From Streptomyces radiopugnans (GTDB lineage: Bacteria; Actinomycetota; Actinomycetes; Streptomycetales; Streptomycetaceae): a DNA stretch of 64,000 bases. The position numbers were made by a program, and so were the translations under genes. Shown here in pieces: positions 11,506-20,808 of the stretch. The notes under the pieces were generated by a model. It was not told where the DNA came from. It saw nothing but the letters and a program-made list of their open reading frames with translations, and searched no databases. Positions within the stretch are counted from its first letter, which is position 1; each line of letters starts with the position of its first letter. Where the stretch lies: positions 124,001 to 188,000 of the forward strand of contig NZ_FOET01000006.1 of assembly GCF_900110735.1 (NCBI RefSeq), in the 5' to 3' direction.

Positions 11506-12933
11506 ATGGCAGTCACCGGGGGTTCGGCCGACGGCACGGCGGCGCGAGAGGGCCGGCAGGCGCAGGAGGTGCGGGAGGTGCGGGAGATACGCGGTGAAGC
11601 CCTGCCGCTGACCGGCCCGCGCTCCCTCGACCCCCTGCTGGAGCGGATCGGCGACGCCCGCTACGTGGCCGTCGGCGAGGCCTCCCACGGCACCGCGGAG
11701 TTCTACCGGTGGCGGGCGGAGCTGACCCGCCGGCTGATCGCGGAGAAGGGCTTCTCGCTGGTGGCCGTGGAGGGCGACTGGCCCGACTGCCAGTCCCTGC
11801 ACCACTGCGTCACCGGCGCCCCCGGCACCCCGGAGGATCCCGGGGAGGTGCTGGACGGCTTCGGTCGCTGGCCGCGGTGGATGTGGGCCAACACCGAGGT
11901 GCTGGAGTTCGCCCGGTGGCTGCGCGGGCACAACCTCGCCCTGCCCGCCGGGGAGCGCGTCGGCTTCTTCGGACTCGACGTCTACAGCCTGTGGGAGTCG
12001 CTGCACGCCGTGCTGGACCACGTGCGCGAGCACGACCCCGACCGGATGGAGCAGGCCCTCGCCGCCTGCCGCTGCTTCGAGCCGTACGCCCGGGATCCGC
12101 AGTCGTACGCGCTGGCCACCCAGGTGGTGCCCGCCGGGTGCCAGGCGGAGGTGGTCTCCCTGCTGGCCGGACTGCGGGAGCGGGCCGGCCGGAGGCAGGC
12201 CGCCGGCGCCGACGGCGGCCTGGCGGCGGAGTTCACCATCCGGCAGAACGCCGAGGTCCTGGCGGGCGCGGAGCGCTACTACCGGGCGATGGTGCGCGGC
12301 GGCCCGGAGTCGTGGAACATCCGCGGCCACCACATGGCCGACACCCTCGACCGGCTCGTGGCCCACCACGGCCCGGGGACCAAGGCGGTGGTCTGGGAGC
12401 ACAACACCCACGTCGGGGACGCCCGGGCCACCGACATGGCCGACGCGGGCATGGTCAACGTCGGGCAGTTGCTGCGCGAACGGCACGCGGCCGAGGGCGT
12501 GGTGCTGGTCGGCTTCGGCTCCTACGAGGGAACGGTGGTCGCCGCACAGCAGTGGGGGATGCCACCGGAGACGATGGAGGTGCCGCCCGCCCGGGACGGC
12601 AGCGTGGAGGGCCTGCTGCACCGGGCGCTGCCCGGGGGCTCGGCCCTGTTCGTCTGGGGCGACGGGGACGGTGCCGGGGGCGGGGACGGTGCCGGAGGCG
12701 GGCGGGAGGGCGCCGGCGCCCCCGCGCCGGCCTGGCGCCGCGAGGAGCGCGACCACCGCGCCATCGGGGTCGTCTACCGGCCGCAGGCCGAACGCTGGGG
12801 CAACTACGTCCCCACCGTGCTCACCGACCGCTACGACGCCTTCCTCCACCTGGACCGCACCCGGGCGCTGGACCCCCTCCACCGCTACGAACACGGCACG
12901 GGCGAGGAGGAGACGTACCCCACCGGGCTGTGA
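11506..12933 (+). CDS. Erythromycin esterase family protein
   Basis: A 475-residue member of the erythromycin-esterase-like superfamily. AVGEASHGTAEFYRWRAEL near residues 55-73 carries the conserved Glu58 and His61, VAVEGDWPDC follows near residue 87, and VWEHNTHVGDARATDM gives the later histidines. AGGGAGAG precedes the ATG at 11506. Only a few members hydrolyse macrolides; most Streptomyces homologues have no known substrate, so a resistance role should not be assumed. A Gly-rich loop (GDGAGGGDGAGGG) interrupts the domain near residue 390. It is divergent from the alcohol dehydrogenase with a 222-base gap. Confidence 0.85.
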   Translation: MAVTGGSADGTAAREGRQAQEVREVREIRGEALPLTGPRSLDPLLERIGDARYVAVGEASHGTAEFYRWRAELTRRLIAEKGFSLVAVEGDWPDCQSLHHCVTGAPGTPEDPGEVLDGFGRWPRWMWANTEVLEFARWLRGHNLALPAGERVGFFGLDVYSLWESLHAVLDHVREHDPDRMEQALAACRCFEPYARDPQSYALATQVVPAGCQAEVVSLLAGLRERAGRRQAAGADGGLAAEFTIRQNAEVLAGAERYYRAMVRGGPESWNIRGHHMADTLDRLVAHHGPGTKAVVWEHNTHVGDARATDMADAGMVNVGQLLRERHAAEGVVLVGFGSYEGTVVAAQQWGMPPETMEVPPARDGSVEGLLHRALPGGSALFVWGDGDGAGGGDGAGGGREGAGAPAPAWRREERDHRAIGVVYRPQAERWGNYVPTVLTDRYDAFLHLDRTRALDPLHRYEHGTGEEETYPTGL

Positions 12934-12943
12934 GCGCCCCGGG

Positions 12944-12996
12944 CCCGCTCCCGTCCGTAGCCCTCGCCGCCGGCCCGGGCTACGGACGGGAGCGGG
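12944..12996. terminator. 20-bp hairpin between convergent genes
   Basis: Perfect stem of 20 bp (12944-12963 with 12977-12996) and a 13-base loop between the esterase-like gene and the flavoprotein gene. The right arm includes the last codons and the stop of the flavoprotein gene, so it can act for both directions. Confidence 0.75.
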
Positions 12997-14032
12997 CGGC
13001 GAGGCGGGACAGGACGCGGGCGGCGTCGCGGCCGGCCCCGCGCAGCGTCTTGGAGGAGAAGCAGCGCTGGAACTCCAGGCCGACGAAGCCGAGTCCGGGC
13101 ACGGTGGTGGCCACGCCGCCGCGGTGGAGGGGGCGGCCGCCGGTGTCCAGGGCGCCGGTGCCGGTCAGATAGGGGAAGGCGGGCCGGTAACCGGTGGCCG
13201 CCAGGACGGTGTCGACCGCCTCCTCGGTGCCGTCGGCCCACACCACGCCCTCGGGCGTGAGGCGGGTGAACATCTCCCGCCGGTCCACACCGCGCTCCTG
13301 CAGCAGGGCGCGGTGGCGGCCGTCGTCGAGCACCGGGACCGGGACCCGGTGCAGCAGCCTGCCGACCGGGGCGGCGTCCAGCCCGGTGTGCTTCAGCCAC
13401 CAGTGCAGGTCCTTCCCGAGCCGGCGCTGCGGCGTCCAGCCGATGGGGCGGCGGGTGGCCAGGGTGACGTCGGCGACGGCGCCGAGTTCGGCGGCGATCT
13501 GGACGGCGGAGTTGCCGCCGCCGACCACCACGATCCGCCGGCCGGCGAAACCGCCGGGGTTGCGGTAGTCGGCGGCGTGCAGCACGCGGCCGCCGTACTC
13601 CGCCCGCCCCGGCAGGTCCGGCATACGGGGGTTGCCGTAGTCGCCGGTCGCGGCGACGACCGCCCGCGCGGTGAAGCGGCGGCCGTCCCCGGCCCGCACC
13701 GCCCAGGCGCCCTGCTCGCGGGCGGCGGAGACGACGGTGGTGGAGGTGTGTATCCGGGCGGGCAGGCGGCGGGCGTAGGCACGCAGATAGGCCACCACCT
13801 CGTCCCGGCTCGGGTACCGGTCCGGATCGCCGGGGAAGTCCGCGCCGGGGAGCGCGCTGTAGCGGGCCGGGGAGAAGAGGGTGAGGCTGTCGTAGTAGCG
13901 CGGCCAGGCCCCGCCCGCCCGGTCCGCGGCCTCCAGTACCAGGGTGCGGGTGAAGCCGCGGCGCGGGGCGAGTGCGGCGGTTGCCAGGCCGGACTGCCCG
14001 GCGCCGATGACGATCAGGTCGGCGTCTTCCAT
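12980..14032 (-). CDS. FAD-dependent monooxygenase, ArsO-like
   Basis: A 350-residue flavoprotein with an N-terminal FAD site VIGAGQSGLA (about residues 7-16), the GGAWPRYYDSLTLFSPARYS block typical of flavin monooxygenases, a second nucleotide site VVVGGGNSAVQIA and the C-terminal AATGYRPAFPYL. This pattern matches proteins called ArsO in Streptomyces arsenic clusters. The ATG at 14032 is chosen over an open frame beginning at 14116 because homology starts there and GAAGGG is upstream. It is divergent from another arsenic-type flavoprotein, with shared operator-like repeats between them. The reaction of ArsO is not settled. Confidence 0.78.
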   Translation of the reverse strand: MEDADLIVIGAGQSGLATAALAPRRGFTRTLVLEAADRAGGAWPRYYDSLTLFSPARYSALPGADFPGDPDRYPSRDEVVAYLRAYARRLPARIHTSTTVVSAAREQGAWAVRAGDGRRFTARAVVAATGDYGNPRMPDLPGRAEYGGRVLHAADYRNPGGFAGRRIVVVGGGNSAVQIAAELGAVADVTLATRRPIGWTPQRRLGKDLHWWLKHTGLDAAPVGRLLHRVPVPVLDDGRHRALLQERGVDRREMFTRLTPEGVVWADGTEEAVDTVLAATGYRPAFPYLTGTGALDTGGRPLHRGGVATTVPGLGFVGLEFQRCFSSKTLRGAGRDAARVLSRLAARSRP

Positions 14033-14122
14033 CGGGATGCGAGCCCTTCGGGTCGTCGTGCCGTTCCGGGGAGCGCCGAGGAGCCGGGCGGCGGGCGGGC
14101 ACGGCCGCACGGCCACTGATTC

Positions 14123-14148
14123 GACGTATGTCTATCTTGACGTTTGTC
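14123..14148. promoter_or_regulatory. Candidate ArsR-type operator between divergent flavoprotein genes
   Basis: Two related imperfect palindromes, GACGTATGTC (14123-14132) and GACGTTTGTC (14139-14148), repeat with a 16-base period in the 264-base divergent region. GAC-N4-GTC dyads of this kind are typical of ArsR/SmtB repressor sites. No ArsR gene is present in the window, so the regulator would act from elsewhere. Confidence 0.45.
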
Positions 14149-14296
14149 GATGCAGCGTGGCAAGCTCCAGGACATCGACAGCGATCGAAGCGGTGTTCCG
14201 GGCGGAGCGCCCTTCCCCGCGGAGACCGCGGCCACCACCTCCGCCGATCCGCCTCGCACCTCCGGCCCCAGCCACCCGCACCAGGGAGAGAAAGCC

Positions 14297-15709
14297 ATGA
14301 GCGTCCAGCAGTACCCGGTCGTCGTCATCGGAGCCGGCCCCGTCGGCCTGGCCGCGGCCGCCCATCTGACCGAGCGCGGCCTGGACCCCCTGGTCCTGGA
14401 GGCCGGGCCCTCGGCAGGCAGCGCGGTGCGGCAGTGGTCGCACGTGCGGCTGTTCTCCACCTGGGGCGAGGTCGTCGACCCGGCCGCCGAGAAGCTGCTC
14501 GCCCCCACCGGCTGGACCAGGCCCGACGCCTCGGCCTACCCCTCCGGCGGCGACTGGGCCGAGCACTACCTCCAGCCGCTGGCCGACGCCCTCGGCGAGC
14601 GCGTGCGCTACGGCGCCACCGTCACCGGCGTCTCCCGCGCCGGGCGCGACCGCGTCGTGGACGCCGACCGCGAGAGCCGGCCCTTCACCGTGCACGTCCG
14701 GTACGCCGACGGCCGCGAGGAACGCCTCCTGGCCCGCGCCGTCATCGACGCGTCCGGCACCTGGACCACCCCCGGCCCGGCCGGCGGCGACGGCCTGCCC
14801 GCGCTCGGCGAGCGCGCCGCGGCCGACCGCATCGCCTACCGCGTCCCCGACCTCGCCGACCCGGCCGTCCGCGCCCGCTACGCCGGCCGCCGCACCGCCG
14901 TCGTCGGCTCCGGCGCCTCCGCCTTCACCGCGCTCGCCTACCTGGCCGACCTCGCCCGCTCCGAGGACGGCGAGGGCACCCACGCCACCTGGATCCTGCG
15001 CCGGGGCATCTCCGGCTCCACCTTCGGCGGCGGCGAGGCCGACCAGCTCCCCGCCCGCGGCGCGCTGGGCCTGGCCGCCAAGGCCGCCGTGGACGACGGC
15101 TACGCCGACGCGGTCACCGGCTTCCGCACCCAGGCCGTCGAGCACGACGGCGACGGACGCCTGGTGCTGGTCGGCGAGGACGGTCGGCGCACCGAGCCGG
15201 TGGACCAGATCATCGTCCTCACCGGCTTCCGCCCCGACCTGTCCTTCCTGTCCGAGCTGCGCCTGGGCCTGGACGAGCGCCTCCAGGCGCCGGTGGAGCT
15301 GGCGCCGCTGATCGACCCCAACGTCCACTCCTGCGGCACCGTCTACCCCCACGGCCACCGCGAGCTGTCCCACCCCGAGCAGGGCGTCTACCTGGTGGGC
15401 ACGAAGTCCTACGGCCGCGCCCCGACCTTCCTGGCCATGACCGGCTACGAGCAGGTCCGCTCGGTCGTCGCCGCCCTCGCCGGGGACATCGAGTCGGCCG
15501 ACCGGGTGGAGCTGACCCTGCCGGAGACCGGAGTGTGCGGCGGCGCCGGACTCTTCGACGCCCCCGAGGCGGCCGAGGCCGACGGCGGGGGCTGCTGCGG
15601 AGCCCCCGCACCGGGACTCGTCCAGCTCACCGCCACCGCAACCGCAACCGCCACGGCTCCGGCCGGCCAGACCGAGCAGAGCCCGGCGGGCGGCTGCTGC
15701 GGCGCGTGA
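14297..15709 (+). CDS. NAD(P)-binding flavoprotein with cysteine-rich tail, arsenic-cluster type
   Basis: A 470-residue two-dinucleotide-fold flavoprotein. The first site is VIGAGPVGLAAAAHL (residues 9-23), the second VVGSGASAFTALAYL near residue 200, and the ATG motif is ILTGFRPDLSFL. The end is unusual: ETGVCGGAGLF, then GGGCCGAP and finally GGCCGA, giving clustered cysteines that could bind arsenite or another thiophilic metal. Proteins with this core and Cys-pair tail occur in actinobacterial ars clusters. The ATG at 14297 follows GGGAGAG. A Thr-Ala repeat (TATATATATA) precedes the last cysteines. Substrate and partner are unknown. Confidence 0.8.
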   Translation: MSVQQYPVVVIGAGPVGLAAAAHLTERGLDPLVLEAGPSAGSAVRQWSHVRLFSTWGEVVDPAAEKLLAPTGWTRPDASAYPSGGDWAEHYLQPLADALGERVRYGATVTGVSRAGRDRVVDADRESRPFTVHVRYADGREERLLARAVIDASGTWTTPGPAGGDGLPALGERAAADRIAYRVPDLADPAVRARYAGRRTAVVGSGASAFTALAYLADLARSEDGEGTHATWILRRGISGSTFGGGEADQLPARGALGLAAKAAVDDGYADAVTGFRTQAVEHDGDGRLVLVGEDGRRTEPVDQIIVLTGFRPDLSFLSELRLGLDERLQAPVELAPLIDPNVHSCGTVYPHGHRELSHPEQGVYLVGTKSYGRAPTFLAMTGYEQVRSVVAALAGDIESADRVELTLPETGVCGGAGLFDAPEAAEADGGGCCGAPAPGLVQLTATATATATAPAGQTEQSPAGGCCGA

Positions 15710-15724
15710 CCGCCCCTCACAGCA

Positions 15725-15765
15725 GCGGGGCCGCGACCGGATCGGGGGACCGGTCGCGGCCCCGC
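15725..15765. terminator. Hairpin between convergent genes
   Basis: Perfect 16-bp stem (15725-15740 with 15750-15765) with a nine-base loop, between the flavoprotein gene and the methyltransferase-fold gene that converge here. Confidence 0.75.
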
Positions 15766-15772
15766 GCCGCCT

Positions 15773-16540
15773 TCACGCTCCGGCGGCCTTGCCGGCCACA
15801 TAGACGGTGTTGGCCGCCGCCCCCGGCTGGTAGGGGTTGTCGAAGCGGACGACATGGGCTTCGGCGGTGGCGAAGACCCGCGCCAGTACGGCGGTGAAGT
15901 CCTCGTCCGGCGGGTCGTTGGACCACAGGGCGAAGACGCCGCCGGGGTGGAGGTGCCCGGACAGGGCGCGCAGCCCGGCCTCCCCGTAGAACGGGGCGTG
16001 GCTCGGGTGCAGCACATGGCGCGGCGAATGGTCGACGTCCAGCAGGATCGCGTGGAGCCGGCGGCCCGGCCGCTGCGGGTCCAGCCCTTCGGTTCCCGCG
16101 GCAAGCGCGAAGAAGTCCCCCCGGACGAGCCGGCAGCGCCGGTCCGACACCAGTGCCTCGCCCAGTGGCACCAGCTTCTCCTCGTGCCAGCGGATGACGT
16201 CGGGGAGGGCGTCGACGACGACCAGCGAACGCACCCTCGGGTCCTCCAGCACGGCCCGCGCGGTGTAGCCGAGGCCGAGCCCGCCCACGGCGACGTCCAG
16301 CCCGGCGCCAGTGCCTGTGCCGTTGCCTGTGCCGCTGTCGGCGCCCCCGTCCGGGAGCGCGCCCAGGCCGAGCCGGGCCAGCTCGATCTCCCCGGCCGTG
16401 AAGAGGCTGGACATGAGGAACTCGTCGCCGAGCTTGACCTCGTACACCTCCTGACCGGTCAACGGATCCCGGCGGCGGCGCAGGCTGATGTCGCCCATCG
16501 GGGTGGGGCGCCAGTCGATCTCCTCGAAGCGCGGGCTCAT
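15773..16540 (-). CDS. Spermidine synthase-like protein (class I methyltransferase fold)
   Basis: A 255-residue protein with the aminopropyltransferase/methyltransferase fold: VGGLGLGYTARAVLED (nucleotide-binding loop, about residue 85), VVVDALPDVIRWHE, ILLDVDHSPRHVLHPSH and GGVFALWSNDPP. The asparagine- and aspartate-rich active-site pattern is only partly like true spermidine synthases, and polyamine substrate is not certain. A Gly-Thr repeat (GTGNGTGTGAG) lies before the binding loop. The ATG at 16540 has GGAAGG upstream. It starts 62 bases downstream of the RNase J stop on the same strand, so the two may be cotranscribed. Confidence 0.75.
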   Translation of the reverse strand: MSPRFEEIDWRPTPMGDISLRRRRDPLTGQEVYEVKLGDEFLMSSLFTAGEIELARLGLGALPDGGADSGTGNGTGTGAGLDVAVGGLGLGYTARAVLEDPRVRSLVVVDALPDVIRWHEEKLVPLGEALVSDRRCRLVRGDFFALAAGTEGLDPQRPGRRLHAILLDVDHSPRHVLHPSHAPFYGEAGLRALSGHLHPGGVFALWSNDPPDEDFTAVLARVFATAEAHVVRFDNPYQPGAAANTVYVAGKAAGA

Positions 16541-16602
16541 GCGGTCGCCTTCCGGTACGGGCTGGACGGACGGGTGGAAAGCGGCAGGGCGGGCCGGCCC
16601 GG

Positions 16603-18288
16603 TCAGGCGTCGATGACGACGGGAATGATCATCGGCTTGCGGCGGTAGGTGCGGAAGGCCCAGGAGGCCACGGAGCGGGCGATGAGCTGCTCGAGCTGCT
16701 GCGCGTCCCCCACCCCCTCCTCGGCCGCCGAGGCGAGGGTCTTCTCGATCACGGGGACGGCCGACTCGAACGTCTCCTCGTCGTGGACGAAGCCGCGGGC
16801 CAGGAAGTCCGGGGGCTCGGCCAGTGCCCCGGTGTCGGCGTCGACGATGGCGACGACCGTCACCACGCCCTCGGCGGCGAGGGTGAGCCGGTCCTTCAGG
16901 GATGCCTCGGTGGCGCCGCCGACCTCCATGCCGTCGACGTAGACGTTGCCCGCGGGCACCTTGCCGGTGATGGAGGCGCGCCCGTCGACGAGGTCGACGA
17001 CGACGCCGTCCTCGGCGATGACGACCCGGTCGGGGTCGACGCCGGTGCGCACGGCCAGGTCGGCGTTGGCCTTGAGGTGCTTGAACTCGCCGTGCACCGG
17101 CATCACGTTGCGGGGCCTGACGATGTTGTAGCAGTAGACGAGCTCGCCGGCGCTGGCGTGGCCGGAGACGTGGACCTTGGCGTTGCCCTTGTGGACGACG
17201 TTGGCGCCCCACCGGGTCAGCCCGTTGATCACCCGGTAGATGGCGCTCTCGTTGCCGGGGATGAGGGAGCTGGCCATCAGCACGGTGTCGCCCTTGCCGA
17301 TGCGGATCATGTGGTCGCGGTTGGCCATGCGGGACAGCGCCGCCATCGGCTCGCCCTGCGACCCGGTGCACACCAGCGTGACCTTGTGGTCGGGCAGCTT
17401 CTCCAGTTCCTTCATGCCGACCACCAGGCCGGCCGGGACCTTCAGATAGCCCAGCTCACGGGCGATGCCCATGTTGCGGACCATCGAGCGGCCCACGAAG
17501 GCGACCTTGCGGCCGTGGCTGTGGGCGGCGTCCAGCACCTGCTGGATGCGGTGCACATGGCTGGCGAAGCTGGAGACGATGACCCGCCGGGGCGCGGTGC
17601 GCATCACCTGCTCGATCGCGGGGTTCAGATCGGCCTCGGCGGTGGTGAAGCCGGGGACCTCGGCGTTGGTGGAGTCGGTGAGGAAGAGGTCGACGCCCTC
17701 CTCGCCGAGCCGGGCGAAGGCGCGCAGGTCGGTGATGCGGCCGTCCAGCGGGAACTGGTCCATCTTGAAGTCGCCGGTGTGCAGCACCAGACCCGCGCCG
17801 GTGCGGATGGCGACGGCCAGGCTGTCGGGGATGGAGTGGTTGACCGCGACGAACTCGCAGTCGAAGGGGCCGAAGCCCCGCCGGTCGCCCTCGCGCACCC
17901 GCACCGTGCGCGGCTTGATGCCGTGCTCCTTGAGCTTGGCCTCCAGGAAGGCCAGCGTCAGCCTGGAGCCGACGACGGGGATGTCCGCCCGCTCGCGCAA
18001 CAGGTAGGGCACGCCGCCGATGTGGTCCTCGTGGCCGTGGGTGAGCACCACGGCCACCACGTCCTCCAGGCGGTCGCGGATGGAGGTGAAGTCCGGCAGG
18101 ATCACGTCCACGCCGGGCTGGTGCTCCTCGGGGAACAGCACTCCGCAGTCGACGATCAGCAGCTTGCCGCCGTACTCGAAGACGGTCATGTTGCGGCCGA
18201 TCTCCCCCAGGCCGCCCAGGGCGACGACCCTCAGCCCTCCCTCGGGCAGTTCGGGGGCGGGCTTCAGCTCAGGGTGTGGATGACTCAT
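16603..18288 (-). CDS. rnj: Ribonuclease J
   Basis: A 561-residue metallo-beta-lactamase/beta-CASP nuclease that processes and degrades RNA, with 5'-exonuclease and endonuclease activity in the family. The zinc motif THGHEDHIGG is at residues 83-92, FTGD-equivalent HTGDFKMD follows, and VSSFASHVHRIQQ, STNAEVPG, GNAKVHVSGHASAGE are beta-CASP landmarks. The C-terminal domain ends YRRKPMIIPVV. The ATG at 18288 is supported by the MSHPHPEL start shared with other Streptomyces RNase J. The neighbours are not the dapA/thyX genes that usually flank the main copy in this genus, so this may be a second copy. Confidence 0.93.
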   Translation of the reverse strand: MSHPHPELKPAPELPEGGLRVVALGGLGEIGRNMTVFEYGGKLLIVDCGVLFPEEHQPGVDVILPDFTSIRDRLEDVVAVVLTHGHEDHIGGVPYLLRERADIPVVGSRLTLAFLEAKLKEHGIKPRTVRVREGDRRGFGPFDCEFVAVNHSIPDSLAVAIRTGAGLVLHTGDFKMDQFPLDGRITDLRAFARLGEEGVDLFLTDSTNAEVPGFTTAEADLNPAIEQVMRTAPRRVIVSSFASHVHRIQQVLDAAHSHGRKVAFVGRSMVRNMGIARELGYLKVPAGLVVGMKELEKLPDHKVTLVCTGSQGEPMAALSRMANRDHMIRIGKGDTVLMASSLIPGNESAIYRVINGLTRWGANVVHKGNAKVHVSGHASAGELVYCYNIVRPRNVMPVHGEFKHLKANADLAVRTGVDPDRVVIAEDGVVVDLVDGRASITGKVPAGNVYVDGMEVGGATEASLKDRLTLAAEGVVTVVAIVDADTGALAEPPDFLARGFVHDEETFESAVPVIEKTLASAAEEGVGDAQQLEQLIARSVASWAFRTYRRKPMIIPVVIDA

Positions 18289-18412
18289 ACCCTGACGCTA
18301 CCGGAGGGTCGCGGAGCCGCTCCACCGCCCCTCCCTGCAGGTCACCTCCCCCACCTGCCGGTTCGCGCCGCGGGCGGGGCGGCAGGCGGGGCGTACGGGC
18401 GGCGCTGCCGGC

Positions 18413-18814
18413 TCAGTTCCGCGGGTCGAGTCTGCGGCGGAGGGTGGCGGCGAAGTCCTCGGCGGCCATGAGCTGGGCGCGCAGGGTCTCGCAGCGGGCA
18501 TCGGCGATCTTGCGGTAGGCGTCCAGGCGTTCGCGCAGCCGCTCGCGTTCGGCGTCCGGCAGCGGCCGGTCGGAGGCGAGCCGGTCGGTGATGGACAGCA
18601 GGTCCCGCATCTCCTCCAGGGAGAAGTCCAGCGGCTTCATCCGGCGGATGACCATCAGGCGGTCGACGTCGGCGGCGGTGTAGAGCCGGAAGCCGCCCTT
18701 GGTGCGGGCGGAGGGGACGACGAGGCCGACCTCCTCGTAGTGCCGGATGGTGCGCAGCGACAGGCCCGTCCGGTCGGCCACCTCACCGATCTGCATCCGC
18801 TGCTCGTCCGCCAC
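18413..18814 (-). CDS. MerR-family regulator
   Basis: A 133-residue regulator with the MerR winged helix at residues 7-75 (MQIGEVADRTGLSLRTIRHY, then GGFRLYTAADVDRL) followed by a long dimerisation helix. No cysteine pair typical of metal sensors is present in the C-terminus; the only Cys is in ARCETLRAQL. The GTG start at 18814 follows AGAGGGGA. It is divergent from the SulP transporter gene, the likely target. Members of this branch sense small molecules or ions. Confidence 0.88.
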   Translation of the reverse strand: MADEQRMQIGEVADRTGLSLRTIRHYEEVGLVVPSARTKGGFRLYTAADVDRLMVIRRMKPLDFSLEEMRDLLSITDRLASDRPLPDAERERLRERLDAYRKIADARCETLRAQLMAAEDFAATLRRRLDPRN

Positions 18815-19165
18815 TGCCCATTCCCCTCTGATGCCCGAACACTTTTCGGATTCGTAAATCCCAACCCTACCGCGTGAGGAGGATCACAAGATCCCACACG
18901 GGAATCACCTGCGATTTAAAGGATCAAGGGTCGCGGTCATCCCTCACGTCAGGGTAGAGTTTGTTTCCGGGCGGAACACCGCCCTCCCCCGATCCCGTCG
19001 GGCAATGATGCCCGACCGGCGGCCCCTCGCGGCCCGCCGATCCCCGGTTGCGCCCCCGTCACCGACGACGGCCGCGGCCGACCGGCCCCTCCCGCTCCCA
19101 CCCGGAGCCGCGCACGCTGCGCGCGCACGCCCTCACGCCTGCGCGCCCGATACGGAAACGGATGC
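18815..19165. promoter_or_regulatory. Divergent control region of MerR and SulP genes
   Basis: The 351-base gap contains CCCTCACGTCAGGG (18941-18954), a CCCT-N6-AGGG dyad like many actinobacterial MerR sites, next to a -10-like TAGAGT (18955-18960) that reads toward the transporter. An 8-bp hairpin GTCGGGCA-atga-TGCCCGAC lies at 18997-19016 in the transporter leader. The part close to the MerR gene is unusually AT-rich. No gene is seen in it. Confidence 0.4.
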
Positions 19166-20668
19166 ATGTCCGCTGACACCTCCGCAGCCCGGCGGCTGCG
19201 CCCCTCCCGCCCCGACTGGCTCGCCTCGCCCAAGGTCTTCCGCACCGAGGTGCTCGCCGGCCTGGTCGTCGCCCTGGCCCTGATCCCCGAGGCGATCTCC
19301 TTCTCCATCATCGCCGGAGTGGACCCGGCCGTCGGCCTGTTCGCCTCCTTCACCATGGCCGTGGTCATCTCCATCGTGGGCGGCCGCAAGGCGATGATCT
19401 CCGCCGCCACCGGCGCCATCGCCCTGGTCATCGCCCCCCTCAACCACGAGTACGGCCTGGGCTACCTGGTCGCCGCCGTCATCCTGGGCGGCCTGATGCA
19501 GATCGCCCTCGGCGCGCTCGGAGTGGCCAAGCTGATGCGCTTCGTCCCCCGCAGCGTGATGGTCGGCTTCGTCAACGCCCTCGCCATCCTGATCTTCATG
19601 GCCCAGGTGCCGGAGATCACCGACGTGCCCTGGGCGGTCTACCCGCTGGTGGCCGGCGGCCTGGCCCTGATGGTGCTCTTCCCCAAGGTCACCACGGTGG
19701 TGCCCGCCCCGCTGGTGTCCATCGTCATCCTGACCGCCATCACCATCGCCGCCGGCATCGCGGTGCCCACCGTCGGCGACAAGGGCGAGCTGCCCTCGGC
19801 CCTGCCCGCCCCCGGCCTGCCCGACATCCCCTTCACCACCGACACCCTGATCACCATCGCCCCCTACGCCCTCGCCCTCGCCCTGGTGGGGCTGATGGAG
19901 TCGCTGATGACGGCCAAGCTGGTCGACGACATCACCGACACCCACTCGGGCAAGACCCGCGAGTCCATCGGCCAGGGCATCGCCAACGTCGTCACCGGCC
20001 TCTTCGGCGGCATGGGCGGCTGCGCGATGATCGGCCAGACCATGATCAACGTCAAGACCTCCGGCGCCCGCACCCGCCTGTCGACCTTCCTCGCCGGCGT
20101 CTTCCTCCTCATCCTGGTGGTCACCTTCGGCCCCGTGGTCTCCACCATCCCGATGGCCGCCCTGGTCGCGGTGATGATCCTGGTCTCCTTCGCCACCTTC
20201 GACTGGCACTCCATCCAGCCGAAGACCCTCAAGCGGATGCCCGTCGGCGAGACCGCAGTGATGGTTGTCACCGTCGCCGTGGTCGTGGCCACCCACAACC
20301 TCGCCATCGGCGTCGTCGTCGGCGTCATCACCGCCATGGTGATCTTCGCCCGCCGCGTCGCCCACCTGGCCGAGGTCTCCGGCGTCGTCGACCCCGACGG
20401 CACCAGCGTCGTCTACGCGGTCACCGGCGAGCTGTTCTTCGCCTCCTCCAACGACCTGGTCTACCAGTTCGACTACGCCGGCGACCCCGACACCGTCGTC
20501 ATCGACCTGTCCGACGCCCACATCTGGGACGCCTCCTCCGTCGCCGCCCTGGACGCGATCGAGACCAAGTACGCCGCCCGCGGCAAGAAGGTCACCATCA
20601 TCGGCCTGAACAAGGCCAGCGCCGCCATCCACGGCAAACTCGCCGGACAACTCGTCGACAGCCACTGA
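19166..20668 (+). CDS. SulP-family anion transporter with STAS domain
   Basis: A 500-residue membrane transporter. About ten to twelve hydrophobic helices cover residues 30-400, starting with [20 protein letters not shown], which carries the SulP signature region. A cytoplasmic STAS domain follows from about residue 408 ([38 protein letters not shown]). SulP proteins move sulfate, bicarbonate or other anions, usually with protons or sodium; the substrate cannot be told here. The ATG at 19166 follows GGAAACGG. It is likely controlled by the divergent MerR regulator. Confidence 0.92.
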   Translation: MSADTSAARRLRPSRPDWLASPKVFRTEVLAGLVVALALIPEAISFSIIAGVDPAVGLFASFTMAVVISIVGGRKAMISAATGAIALVIAPLNHEYGLGYLVAAVILGGLMQIALGALGVAKLMRFVPRSVMVGFVNALAILIFMAQVPEITDVPWAVYPLVAGGLALMVLFPKVTTVVPAPLVSIVILTAITIAAGIAVPTVGDKGELPSALPAPGLPDIPFTTDTLITIAPYALALALVGLMESLMTAKLVDDITDTHSGKTRESIGQGIANVVTGLFGGMGGCAMIGQTMINVKTSGARTRLSTFLAGVFLLILVVTFGPVVSTIPMAALVAVMILVSFATFDWHSIQPKTLKRMPVGETAVMVVTVAVVVATHNLAIGVVVGVITAMVIFARRVAHLAEVSGVVDPDGTSVVYAVTGELFFASSNDLVYQFDYAGDPDTVVIDLSDAHIWDASSVAALDAIETKYAARGKKVTIIGLNKASAAIHGKLAGQLVDSH

Positions 20669-20698
20669 CCCGCAGGGAACACGCCCCCCTCGCCCCGA

Positions 20699-20747
20699 GA
20701 TCCACCGGCCGCCCGGGCCCCGCGCCGACCCGTGCGGCCGGCGGATC
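20699..20747. terminator. Hairpin between convergent SulP and DM13 genes
   Basis: A 14-bp stem with one mismatch (20699-20712 with 20734-20747) and a 21-base loop between the converging genes. Confidence 0.55.
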
Positions 20748-20808
20748 GCCGCCTACAGCACCCCGGCGATGGCGACGACCACGCCGGACCGGACCACCGG
20801 CGTCCCGG

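Noticed and set aside
11506-12933. Macrolide-resistance call for the erythromycin-esterase-family gene
   Set aside because: The family name is broad; the sequence gives no evidence of macrolide hydrolysis and the producer context is missing.
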